Positions 24,348-31,951 of a stretch of 64,000 nucleotides of DNA are shown piece after piece; position 1 is the first letter of the stretch, and each line of letters starts with the position of its first letter. The stretch is taken from NCBI RefSeq assembly GCF_020422885.1, contig NZ_CP084622.1, forward strand, positions 792,001 to 856,000, given 5' to 3'. The translations under genes and the position numbers were made by a program. This DNA comes from Mesobacillus sp. S13. GTDB lineage: Bacteria > Bacillota > Bacilli > Bacillales > Cytobacillaceae. The notes beneath the pieces were generated by a model. It had not been told where the DNA came from and ran no database searches. It saw nothing but the letters and a program-made list of their open reading frames with translations.

Positions 24348-24378
24348 TAAAAAAGCCCGGGCACCACGGCCCGGGCTT
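24348..24378 (-). terminator. Terminator of the minus-strand membrane-protein gene
   Basis: Perfect 10-bp GC-rich stem AAGCCCGGGC / GCCCGGGCTT with a run of Ts on the minus strand. It can serve both strands. Confidence 0.85.
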
Positions 24379-24386
24379 CCGCTTTC

Positions 24387-24827
24387 TCACCACAAATTCG
24401 GCTTCACGACCATGAACCAGAGCATCGACATCAATAGGATGATGTATGTCCAGATGGTGCGCTTCAATTTTGCAGAGAGTTCTAGTTTATTCGCGCCTTC
24501 TTCGGCAAATTTCCGGAGTGTCGGCGAGAATGCCCTTGCGAGGAAAAAGAGTGAGGCAAACAGCAAGGCCAGGGTTGCAATGATCCACGGTGTTTGCCAT
24601 GTCCATGGCCCGAGAATCACGAGCAGCACTCCTGTTCCAATCAGTACATGTCCGGCGTGCTTTGACAGCCGTACAGCTGATTTCAATGTTGCGAGATAAG
24701 CCTCCAGTTCTTTTCCCACTGCATCAGGCAGTTTTCTTACAATTGGCATCAGTATGAAGAATGGGCCAATCGACATGACCACGCTTGCGACGTGAAGATA
24801 AATAATGATTCGATATGCCAGATTCAT
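24387..24827 (-). CDS. Small integral membrane protein (DUF2269-like)
   Basis: 146 residues with four hydrophobic helices (~5-25, 55-75, 80-97, 122-142). A His in the first helix (YLHVASVVMSIG) and another near KHAGHVLIG are as in DUF2269/CopD-like proteins, where such His can bind haem or copper; that is inference. It starts 3 bp from the end of the ASCH gene on the same strand, so the two form an operon. Confidence 0.7.
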   Translation of the reverse strand: MNLAYRIIIYLHVASVVMSIGPFFILMPIVRKLPDAVGKELEAYLATLKSAVRLSKHAGHVLIGTGVLLVILGPWTWQTPWIIATLALLFASLFFLARAFSPTLRKFAEEGANKLELSAKLKRTIWTYIILLMSMLWFMVVKPNLW

Positions 24828-24830
24828 TTT

Positions 24831-25175
24831 TTATTCTTCAACAGGGCTGAATTCGTGTACCCAAACGCGCATTTGCGGCAGCCATGGCATTCCTGGGTGG
24901 TAAGACAGGATTGACTGCTTGTACTCCTCGACTGTTTCAAAGCCTTCACGCTGTGCGTCAGCGTCTGTCAATTCGCCAAGAGATTGTGAGTAGACATGAT
25001 CCACCACGAATTTCTTCCCCTTTAACTCCATGACTTCGCCTACATCAGCATAACGGCCGTTACGGCGAGTCGCAGTTTTTTTGCCTTCCAGTACCTTATT
25101 GACGTCGTCTTCCATTGTAACAAGACGCTCGATTTCACATGTTTTTGGCGGTAAAGTATTGTTCTGTTCTGTCAT
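24831..25175 (-). CDS. ASCH-domain protein
   Basis: 114 residues. The conserved ASCH (PUA-like) segments are VLEGKKTATRRNGRYADVG and MELKGKKFVVDHVYSQSLGEL. ASCH domains bind RNA or act in RNA-related regulation. Start chosen at the ATG encoding MTEQNN with GGGAG upstream on the minus strand; a longer in-frame form lacks an RBS. Confidence 0.78.
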   Translation of the reverse strand: MTEQNNTLPPKTCEIERLVTMEDDVNKVLEGKKTATRRNGRYADVGEVMELKGKKFVVDHVYSQSLGELTDADAQREGFETVEEYKQSILSYHPGMPWLPQMRVWVHEFSPVEE

Positions 25176-25296
25176 TGAAAAAACTCCCTTCGTTTTGCTC
25201 CTATATAAATGTACCATACTTCGAAAAAAGAAAGCCAAGGCGTTCACAGTGAAAATAGTGTTTTGAAAACTTTTTTACAAAAACAGTTAGATTGAG

Positions 25297-25324
25297 TGTA
25301 ACATTTTACATAGTTCATCGTTTT
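25297..25324 (+). promoter_or_regulatory. ECF-type promoter, probably autoregulated
   Basis: TGTAAC (25297-25302), 16 bp, CGTTTT (25319-25324). This matches the -35 TGWAAC and -10 CGT signature of Bacillus ECF sigma promoters and lies directly before the ECF sigma gene. Confidence 0.7.
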
Positions 25325-25357
25325 AGTATCGAGATTTTAAAAATGAGGGGCAGTTGT

Positions 25358-25903
25358 ATGGACGAAGGCAGAAGGAATGAACTCGAACATTTATATAGAA
25401 AGTACACGAAGCCCCTTTATTATTTTTTGCTGAAGCTTTCGGGGTCGCCTCAACTGGCCGAGGATTTGGTGCAGGAAACCTTTGTGCGGGCAACGATTTC
25501 GCTTTCCTTTTACCAGAATGAGGATGTGAGGGCCTGGCTGTTCAAGGTGGCACGGAATGCTTATCTGGATGAATGGCGCCGGCGTCAGCGGAGGAAATGG
25601 GTTCCGTTTGCTGATTATTTATTTGCGAAGGATGAAATGGCGAGTCCATATGGATTGCCGGAGGATGAGGCCATCCAGGCGGAAACCTCTGATGACTTGC
25701 AGCAGCTGATGGCCTATTTGCCGGAGCAGTACCGGTCGATCCTGTATCTGCGCGAGGTCGAGATGTTCAGCTATCAGGAGATACAGGAAGCGCTAGAACT
25801 GTCAGAAAACCAGGTCAAGGTCACGCTTCATCGGGCGCGTAAAAGGCTAGCACAAATAGCGGAAAAACAAGGATGGAAGGACGATGAACATGGAATGGAC
25901 TAA
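25358..25903 (+). CDS. ECF RNA polymerase sigma factor
   Basis: 181 residues. Region 2 (AEDLVQETFVRATISLSFYQ, AWLFKVARNAYLDEWRRRQRR) and region 4 (LPEQYRSILYLREVEMFSYQEIQEALELSENQVKVTLHRARKRL) are complete. Closest in style to the SigX/SigV-like ECF group. ATG 25358 with GAGGGG upstream is preferred to ATG 25343. Overlaps the membrane anti-sigma gene by 20 bp and has an ECF-type promoter of its own. Confidence 0.9.
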   Translation: MDEGRRNELEHLYRKYTKPLYYFLLKLSGSPQLAEDLVQETFVRATISLSFYQNEDVRAWLFKVARNAYLDEWRRRQRRKWVPFADYLFAKDEMASPYGLPEDEAIQAETSDDLQQLMAYLPEQYRSILYLREVEMFSYQEIQEALELSENQVKVTLHRARKRLAQIAEKQGWKDDEHGMD

Positions 25904-26888
25904 GGACAAGGAAAAGAAAATCCTTTTTAAATATCGATTTGCATTGACGGTGAAGGTGATTAGGGTCATCCTCGCCACGCTGTTTTTCTTTTGGCTGTAT
26001 ATGATGGTCGTTTCGATCAGCTACCACTCTCTTGGTCTTGACAAAAAGCATATATTTTACAGCCGGGTGGCGATGGATTGGACGCAGCCGAATATGTGGG
26101 ACGATTTTGGAGGCATCGATTCAGCCGAGATCACTCCGTTCCTAACGCAGAAAATTTCCTATCCGGTCTTCAAGATGGTTGGGAAAGAGCCTGAGCTTGT
26201 AGGCACCAAGCAATTGGCCAAACGGTTGGTTCCAATGTACTCAACAAATCAGACGGAATATCTTAAGCCTAAAAACGAGCAAGAATATCGATTTTACCTG
26301 CCAGAACATCCGAAGACAGGAAATAAGCTGGAAGCTAATGAAAATCCAGGAGTTTGGACGAAGTTGGATAAAGTTCATGAAGGCACAGTTGCCGAACTGT
26401 CTTTTTCGACGAAGAAGTATATGACACCTGAGGAAATGCTCGAATTTCTGAAGCCATATGACCTCGATGTTCTATGGATGCCGTTGTATACAGGAGAGAT
26501 GAAGAGATTTGAACCTGGAAGCTGGAGCGGCGGCGGTAATTCAATGTCTGTCGACCCTTTTGGATTCACGGGCGGGCGCGATACTGGTGATGACTATAAT
26601 TCTCAGAGCAAGTATGGCCTCGACGAGAAATTCACTGAGCAAAATAAGAAAATGATGCTGAAGCAAATGAAAAAACTGCTGGAAAATGAATCAACCAGCT
26701 ACAGGGAGAATTTCCTCGGGCTCTCCCACCTTGAGGAGCGCTATGATTATTTGATGAAGGAAGGTTTCCAGGTCTACGGTGCTGTCGTGACCGGTCCGGT
26801 AAAAGAGTTGCTGAAGTTGAAGGAAAACGAACAAATCCAGGGTGCCAACCTTGGGGATATGTCTTATTGGAACTGGTCTGAAGAATAA
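25884..26888 (+). CDS. Membrane-anchored anti-sigma factor
   Basis: 334 residues. A cytoplasmic N-terminus (~1-22), one membrane helix (~27-48) and a large extracellular part. It fits the sigma-factor-regulator N-terminal and C-terminal domain arrangement of Bacillus anti-sigma proteins; the stretch VAELSFSTKKYMTPEEMLEF marks the C-terminal domain. It would hold the preceding ECF factor at the membrane until an envelope signal releases it. Overlapping genes support the pairing. Confidence 0.78.
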   Translation: MNMEWTKDKEKKILFKYRFALTVKVIRVILATLFFFWLYMMVVSISYHSLGLDKKHIFYSRVAMDWTQPNMWDDFGGIDSAEITPFLTQKISYPVFKMVGKEPELVGTKQLAKRLVPMYSTNQTEYLKPKNEQEYRFYLPEHPKTGNKLEANENPGVWTKLDKVHEGTVAELSFSTKKYMTPEEMLEFLKPYDLDVLWMPLYTGEMKRFEPGSWSGGGNSMSVDPFGFTGGRDTGDDYNSQSKYGLDEKFTEQNKKMMLKQMKKLLENESTSYRENFLGLSHLEERYDYLMKEGFQVYGAVVTGPVKELLKLKENEQIQGANLGDMSYWNWSEE

Positions 26889-27174
26889 AGGATCATAGGG
26901 ATAAAAAATTTTGAAGGAGCAAGGTCTTTTCTGGGACTTTCGCTTCTTCTTTTACTTTTGGAAATATACTAAAATAGAGTTTTCTAGTACAATGGAAGTA
27001 GAAGGTGGACCGCTGTTCATGCAGTAATTGTCGCCTTTCCATAGCTATATATTTCAAATTCGAAATATTTATTTTTGAGGGAAAATCTTGAGCCTAAAAA
27101 GCTGCGGATCAGGCAATGCGTTCTTACAGTTAAAGACACGTTGCTAATGCATGGCGGCTGGGGAGATGAGAACA
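26889..27174. other. Intergenic region before the diguanylate cyclase
   Basis: 286 bp without a gene. There is a short inverted repeat ATTTC-N6-GAAAT around 27051-27066. I looked for the c-di-GMP-I riboswitch signature and did not find it. No convincing sigma-A promoter could be fixed. Confidence 0.4.
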
Positions 27175-28209
27175 GTGTTCCATAAATTTGAAACGATTGA
27201 GGAACTTAAACGAAGCGTATATATGTGGCTGCTCCCGATCATTACGGTTGCGCTAATCATCAATAGCTTTTTAAATGATAACAGCCTGTACGATACAGTC
27301 GTTAATACAACGCTGATTATCTGGTTTTCCATCAGCTGGGTTATAGCCTATGCAAACCGTGGAATTCGCATAGCGGAATATGTCACTCTCTTTTTGGTGA
27401 GTGTGTACCACACCTTCACGATGTTTGATGTCGTATACAATGATCTTGCAGAAACAGGCGGCTCATTAGGAGATTTCATTGTCTGGATGCCACTTATCAT
27501 CATGTTTTTCTTTTTAGCGCTCGGTATAAAAAAAGGCCTGTACTATTCGATTTTTATTTTCATGGTCACAATGACGATCGGAATGATTTACAGCGGGCAG
27601 TTGACCTCTGAATCAATCGATTCACTCACGCAGTTCCATGCGGCGAATATCGTTTATATCTTGGTGCTCTATTACGCGCAAAATATGTTCCGCGCTTTTA
27701 CAGAAAGAGATTTGCTCAAAAAGTACGCCTATCTCGATTCCCTGACCCGCATAGCCAACCGGCACCAGATTGATATCTGGCTCGAAGAAAGGCTCGAGTC
27801 TGCGGGAAAAGAAGGCAAACCGTTTTCCATCATCTTTTTCGATATCGACCATTTTAAAAAGGTCAACGATGTATACGGCCATAAAATTGGCGACTGTGTG
27901 CTGAAGGAGCTATCTGCCATCGTCTCTGGAAATCTTGGGGAGGGTGACCAGTTCGGCCGCTGGGGCGGAGAGGAATTCATCCTGATCACCAACAGTAACG
28001 GTGGACAAGCCTTTGAAAAAGCAGAGCATTTCCGGAAACTCGTCGAGAACCACTGCTTTAAAGGAGCCGGGAGTTTGACGGCGAGTTTCGGGGTCACAGA
28101 GTTCCAGCACGGTGACAATATCGATTTGTTGCTGAACCGTGCCGATGAAGCATTGTATAAGTCGAAAAACTCCGGAAGAAATAAAGTGAGCGTGAATGAA
28201 CCATCCTGA
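27175..28209 (+). CDS. Membrane diguanylate cyclase (GGDEF)
   Basis: 344 residues. About six membrane helices (~15-165) form an N-terminal sensor of unrecognised family. The GGDEF domain (~185-340) has SLTRIANR, FDIDHFKKVND and the active-site loop GGEEF, so it should make c-di-GMP from two GTP. The RxxD inhibitory site is not seen just before GGEEF. Start is uncertain: ATG 27151 lacks an RBS, while GTG 27175 has GGGGAG nine bases upstream and was chosen. The product may meet the HD-GYP enzyme near 57 kb. Confidence 0.86.
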   Translation: MFHKFETIEELKRSVYMWLLPIITVALIINSFLNDNSLYDTVVNTTLIIWFSISWVIAYANRGIRIAEYVTLFLVSVYHTFTMFDVVYNDLAETGGSLGDFIVWMPLIIMFFFLALGIKKGLYYSIFIFMVTMTIGMIYSGQLTSESIDSLTQFHAANIVYILVLYYAQNMFRAFTERDLLKKYAYLDSLTRIANRHQIDIWLEERLESAGKEGKPFSIIFFDIDHFKKVNDVYGHKIGDCVLKELSAIVSGNLGEGDQFGRWGGEEFILITNSNGGQAFEKAEHFRKLVENHCFKGAGSLTASFGVTEFQHGDNIDLLLNRADEALYKSKNSGRNKVSVNEPS

Positions 28210-28310
28210 TTGATTGGGGTGGTTTTTAAATTCCATTAAATATATGATTAAACTATATTGATAATGTGGTAAGATAACTATGGTTAGGACTATTGTAAAT
28301 TATTTATATA

Positions 28311-28324
28311 TGAAATCGCTTTCA
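28311..28324 (+). promoter_or_regulatory. Consensus catabolite-responsive element (cre)
   Basis: TGAAATCGCTTTCA matches the Bacillus cre consensus TGWAANCGNTNWCA at every defined position. It lies 27 bp before the sdaAB start codon, so CcpA repression of serine dehydratase is expected. Confidence 0.8.
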
Positions 28325-28350
28325 ATAGATAGGTAAAGGGGCAGTGCACC

Positions 28351-29016
28351 ATGAAATATCGTTCTGCATTTGATATTATAGGTCCGGTGATGATCGGGCC
28401 ATCGAGTTCGCATACAGCCGGCGCTGCAAGGATTGGCCGCGTGGCGCGCACATTGTTCGAGAAGCAGCCGGCAAAGGCCGTCATCTCCCTGTACGGTTCT
28501 TTTGCTAAAACTTACAAAGGACATGGAACCGACCTGGCACTCGTTGCCGGGATCATGGACTTTGATACATTTGATGAACGGATTCCAGACGCTTTGAAAA
28601 TCGCGGAGCAATCCGGGCTCGAAGTTGAATTCATAACCGAGGATGCCGTCACAGAGCATCCGAATACGGTAAAAATAAATCTTTACGATGGACAGGGCAA
28701 GGAGCTTGAAATCGTCGGGATATCCATCGGCGGCGGAACGATTGAGATCACTGAAATCAATTCGTTCAAGCTGAAGCTGTCCGGCGGCAACCCGGCTATC
28801 CTCGTCGTCCATCATGACCGGTTCGGGCTGATTTCAGCCGTGACAACGGTTTTATCAAAGCACCAAATCAACATCGGCCATATGGAGGTTTCCCGCAAAG
28901 ATAAGGGAGATACAGCAGTCATGGTCATCGAAATGGATCACAAAATCGAAAACGGAGTCTATGCAGAGTTAACAGCCCTTGATGGCGTTGACCAAGTTAT
29001 CCGTCTCGTTGACTAA
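28351..29016 (+). CDS. sdaAB: L-serine dehydratase, iron-sulfur-dependent, beta subunit
   Basis: 221 residues, the length of Bacillus SdaAB. The beta domain begins FDIIGPVMIGPSSSHTAGAARIGR, and a C-terminal ACT domain (~148-220, AILVVHHDRFGLISAVTTVLS) probably binds serine or another amino acid. With SdaAA it deaminates L-serine to pyruvate and ammonia. Preceded by a consensus cre box; SdaAA follows after 27 bp. Confidence 0.94.
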   Translation: MKYRSAFDIIGPVMIGPSSSHTAGAARIGRVARTLFEKQPAKAVISLYGSFAKTYKGHGTDLALVAGIMDFDTFDERIPDALKIAEQSGLEVEFITEDAVTEHPNTVKINLYDGQGKELEIVGISIGGGTIEITEINSFKLKLSGGNPAILVVHHDRFGLISAVTTVLSKHQINIGHMEVSRKDKGDTAVMVIEMDHKIENGVYAELTALDGVDQVIRLVD

Positions 29017-29043
29017 ATATGAGTGACATCAGGAGGGCTAGCC

Positions 29044-29949
29044 ATGTTTCGTAATGTTGCGGAGCTTGTTGAATTAGCTGAAAAAAATCAAGTGAAAATA
29101 GCCGAAATCATGATTCGGCAGGAGATAGAAGTTTCAGGCCGTTCCCGCGAGGAAATCATTGCCCAGATGGACAATAACCTCCAGGTCATGGAACGCGCTG
29201 TGGAAAGAGGCTTGGCTGGCGTTAAATCCCAGACCGGCCTTACCGGCGGGGATGCAGTCCTATTGCAAAAATACATCGACAGCGGGAAATCGCTTGCTGG
29301 GAATCTATTATTGGATGCCGTCAGCAAGGCAGTTGCAACCAATGAAGTGAACGCAGCGATGGGCATTATCTGCGCGACTCCAACCGCTGGATCAGCAGGC
29401 GTCGTTCCGGGAACACTTTTTGCAGTAAAAGAAAAGCTCAACCCGACGCGCATGGAAATGATCGAGTATCTGTTCACGACTGCGGCATTCGGTTTTGTCG
29501 TTGCCAACAATGCGTCGATTTCCGGAGCTGCGGGTGGCTGTCAGGCAGAAGTAGGCTCAGCTGCAAGTATGGCCGCGGCGGCAATCGTCGAAATGGCAGG
29601 CGGAACACCACAGCAGTCATCTGAAGCATTTGCGATAACGATGAAAAATATGCTTGGATTGGTTTGCGACCCGGTAGCTGGACTAGTTGAAGTTCCATGT
29701 GTAAAAAGAAACGCAATGGGTGCTTCGAACGCCATCACTGCGGCCGACATGGCACTTGCCGGCATCACAAGCCGAATCCCATGCGACGAAGTCATCGGCG
29801 CGATGTACGCCATCGGCCAGACCATGCCATCCGCACTAAGGGAAACAGCAGAAGGCGGACTCGCGGCAACACCAACAGGCAAGCGATTAGAGGAAGAGAT
29901 TTTTGGTAAGCCAAAGGAAAAGCTGGTAGATTATTTGATTCAGAAATAA
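29044..29949 (+). CDS. sdaAA: L-serine dehydratase, iron-sulfur-dependent, alpha subunit
   Basis: 301 residues. Catalytic subunit with Cys ligands for the [4Fe-4S] cluster in ICATPTAGSAG, GAAGGCQAEVG and GLVCDPVAGLVEVPCVKRN. Start ATG 29044 has AGGAGGGC upstream and gives the standard length; the frame extends upstream without RBS. Forms the heterodimer with SdaAB. Confidence 0.94.
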   Translation: MFRNVAELVELAEKNQVKIAEIMIRQEIEVSGRSREEIIAQMDNNLQVMERAVERGLAGVKSQTGLTGGDAVLLQKYIDSGKSLAGNLLLDAVSKAVATNEVNAAMGIICATPTAGSAGVVPGTLFAVKEKLNPTRMEMIEYLFTTAAFGFVVANNASISGAAGGCQAEVGSAASMAAAAIVEMAGGTPQQSSEAFAITMKNMLGLVCDPVAGLVEVPCVKRNAMGASNAITAADMALAGITSRIPCDEVIGAMYAIGQTMPSALRETAEGGLAATPTGKRLEEEIFGKPKEKLVDYLIQK

Positions 29950-29957
29950 TGTATGTG

Positions 29958-29988
29958 AATCCATCCTTAATTTGAGGGTGGATTTTTT
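29958..29988 (+). terminator. Terminator of sdaAB-sdaAA
   Basis: 10-bp stem AATCCATCCT / AGGGTGGATT (one G-T pair), 7-base loop, then TTTTT. Confidence 0.82.
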
Positions 29989-30005
29989 GCTTTTTTTGGA
30001 AGATT

Positions 30006-30120
30006 GAGAGATTATCGGTGTTGAGCGAGAGAATATTGGTAAGTTTGGAGAGAATATTTCTGAAGTTCGAGAGATTATTGAACACTTTCGGGAGAATATT
30101 GCTGATAATTGAGAGATTAA
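30006..30120. repeat. 21-bp period tandem array, motif GAGAGAWTAT
   Basis: GAGAGATTAT/GAGAGAATAT units start at 30006, 30027, 30048, 30069, 30090 and 30111, exactly 21 bp apart. The intervening ~11 bp is variable. Begins 18 bp after the sdaAA terminator. From 30121 to 30329 I see AT-rich sequence but no gene or clear promoter. Confidence 0.88.
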
Positions 30121-30329
30121 CTGATGTTCCTGATTAATGTATATAGAAGGGTGATTAAAATTAAGGTTAAGTGAAAAATATTAATTCGTTTCTGAGAAAT
30201 AATAGCACAGCAATAGATTTCTCCCACGATTCGCAACAGAACTCGACAACATTATTATTTTTGGCATTATATACTGAGTTAAAGAATACATAGAATCAGT
30301 CATGCAGACTTGAATAATGGAGGGAAAGG

Positions 30330-31490
30330 GTGCTTAAACGTAGTGTATTCCTCGCAGTGACGATTGGGCTGACTGGAATGAATGCAGCCTACGCCGAATC
30401 ATCAGAGAGTCTGCCAGAAATTCGGCAGAAACGGTTTGATTTAAAGCAGAATTTCAATGAAAAAGAAAATCAAATCCAAACGTTGGAAAAGGCTGAGGAA
30501 AAATATCTAACTGAACTGAAGTCGCTCGATGATGAGATGTCAGAGCTGAATCAGAAAATCAGGGATCTGCAAGAAGTTCTGAGTGATTCCGAACAGGCTG
30601 CAGAGGATATGGAAATGGAAATTCAAAAACTTAGTTTCAACATCCAACACCGGGAGCAATTAATCAAAAAACGACTGCGTTTGATGCAGAGCAATGATGG
30701 ATTGGGAATGTATGTAGATTTGATTTTTGATTCGAAAAACATGTCCCAGTTGTTTGATGCGGCAATCGCCGTTAGTACAATCATTAAGGCTGATAAGGAT
30801 TTGCTGGCAAAACAAAAAGCTGATTTGGAGTCACTGAAGGAACAGCAAGAAGCGCTCAAGGATAAGGTGGTCCTGCTGGAAAAAGACCAACAGGAACTGC
30901 TGTTATTGAAAGCTGACTTGGAGAAGAAGACGGAGGAGAAGGAGCGCCTGCTTGAAACTGTCCATGCCACTAAGGAGGAAAGTGAATCACAGCTGATGGA
31001 TATGTATGAGGTCTATGTCAACCTCGCCTCCCAGGAAATTGCGATTTTAAAAGAAAATCAGAGAGTGGAGCATCAGCTCTCTGAATCTGAGGACGTATTT
31101 ATCATGCCTACAAAGGGAGAACTGACCTCTGGTTATGGTCCGAGATGGGGTAGGCTGCACGCAGGCATCGATATTGCTGATGAATCGGCCGAAACCGAAG
31201 TGGTCGCGGCTGCATCCGGAACCGTCATCCGCTCCTATTATTCCGTAACCTACGGTAACTGTGTTCTGATCACCCACAAAATCAACGATAGCACCTTCAC
31301 CACCCTTTACGCCCACCTGGAAAAAAGCACAGTCGCAACAGGTCAGCCTGTCAAAAAAGGCGAGTTGCTGGGCTATATGGGAAATACCGGTGACAGCAAG
31401 GGAAAGCATTTGCATTTTGAAATCCATGAAGGCCAGTGGAACTATGAGAAATCAAACAGCGTTGACCCGCTTCAATATGTAAAGAAATAA
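30330..31490 (+). CDS. Secreted coiled-coil M23 peptidase (murein hydrolase/activator)
   Basis: 386 residues. Signal peptide ends about AYA-ES (residue ~22). A long coiled coil (~25-245) is rich in Glu, Lys and Leu heptads. The C-terminal lysostaphin-like M23 domain (~255-385) carries the zinc ligands HAGIDIAD and HLHFEIH. The architecture is that of EnvC/PcsB/CwlO-partner-like peptidoglycan hydrolases, working outside the cell on peptide cross-links. GTG start with GGAGGGAAAGG upstream. Confidence 0.88.
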   Translation: MLKRSVFLAVTIGLTGMNAAYAESSESLPEIRQKRFDLKQNFNEKENQIQTLEKAEEKYLTELKSLDDEMSELNQKIRDLQEVLSDSEQAAEDMEMEIQKLSFNIQHREQLIKKRLRLMQSNDGLGMYVDLIFDSKNMSQLFDAAIAVSTIIKADKDLLAKQKADLESLKEQQEALKDKVVLLEKDQQELLLLKADLEKKTEEKERLLETVHATKEESESQLMDMYEVYVNLASQEIAILKENQRVEHQLSESEDVFIMPTKGELTSGYGPRWGRLHAGIDIADESAETEVVAAASGTVIRSYYSVTYGNCVLITHKINDSTFTTLYAHLEKSTVATGQPVKKGELLGYMGNTGDSKGKHLHFEIHEGQWNYEKSNSVDPLQYVKK

Positions 31491-31515
31491 GCCAGGTTTC
31501 CATTGGAAATCTGGC

Positions 31516-31546
31516 TTGCTCTTTACGTTAACGTCAATGGTATAAT
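31516..31546 (+). promoter_or_regulatory. MerR-type promoter with LiuR-like operator
   Basis: TTGCTC (31516-31521), 19 bp, TATAAT (31541-31546). The spacer holds TTTACGTTAACGTCAA (31522-31537), a near-perfect palindrome that resembles the site recalled for LiuR-type MerR regulators of branched-chain acid/acyl-CoA genes. The 19-bp spacer fits MerR activation. Confidence 0.75.
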
Positions 31547-31585
31547 TTATTTACTGATTATTCTGTTAAAAAAGAGGTTTTGCTG

Positions 31586-31951
31586 ATGTACACAATTTCT
31601 GACTTGGCAGAGCAGTTTGGGGTCACAACCCGTACCATCCGCTATTACGAAGAGCTCGGATTGCTGCTGCCATCCCGGACTGAAGGAGGACGGAGAATTT
31701 ACACTGCTAGCGATGTAACACGCTTGAAACTCGTATTTCGCGGGAAGCGGTTTGGATTTTCTCTTGATGAAATCAAGGAAATGGTATTACTCTTCAATGA
31801 GGATCGAACTGGTGAAAAACAATTGAAGGTAACAATTCAGTATGGAGAGGAAAAGCTCGCAGAAGTGAATGAAAGGATTTGTGAACTGGTTGAGATCAGG
31901 GAGGAAATCGAAAGGCTATTAACTGAATTTAAAGGGAGGCTAACTGAATGA
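31586..31951 (+). CDS. MerR-family regulator of acyl-CoA metabolism
   Basis: 121 residues. MerR HTH (MYTISDLAEQFGVTTRTIRYYEELGLLLPSR, then RRIYTASDVTRLKLVFRGKRFGFSL) and a C-terminal coiled coil. No Cys. ATG 31586 preferred over a TTG two codons upstream. The stop overlaps the acyl-CoA dehydrogenase start (ATGA), and the palindrome in its own promoter indicates autoregulation of the pair. Confidence 0.85.
   Translation: MYTISDLAEQFGVTTRTIRYYEELGLLLPSRTEGGRRIYTASDVTRLKLVFRGKRFGFSLDEIKEMVLLFNEDRTGEKQLKVTIQYGEEKLAEVNERICELVEIREEIERLLTEFKGRLTE

Noticed and set aside
24070-24699. 209-codon plus-strand open frame
   Set aside because: Runs through a terminator and the 41-bp array and then antisense over the minus-strand membrane-protein gene; no RBS.
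26889-27174. Riboswitch (c-di-GMP type) before the GGDEF gene
   Set aside because: The conserved GEMM core could not be found; only a small inverted repeat is present.
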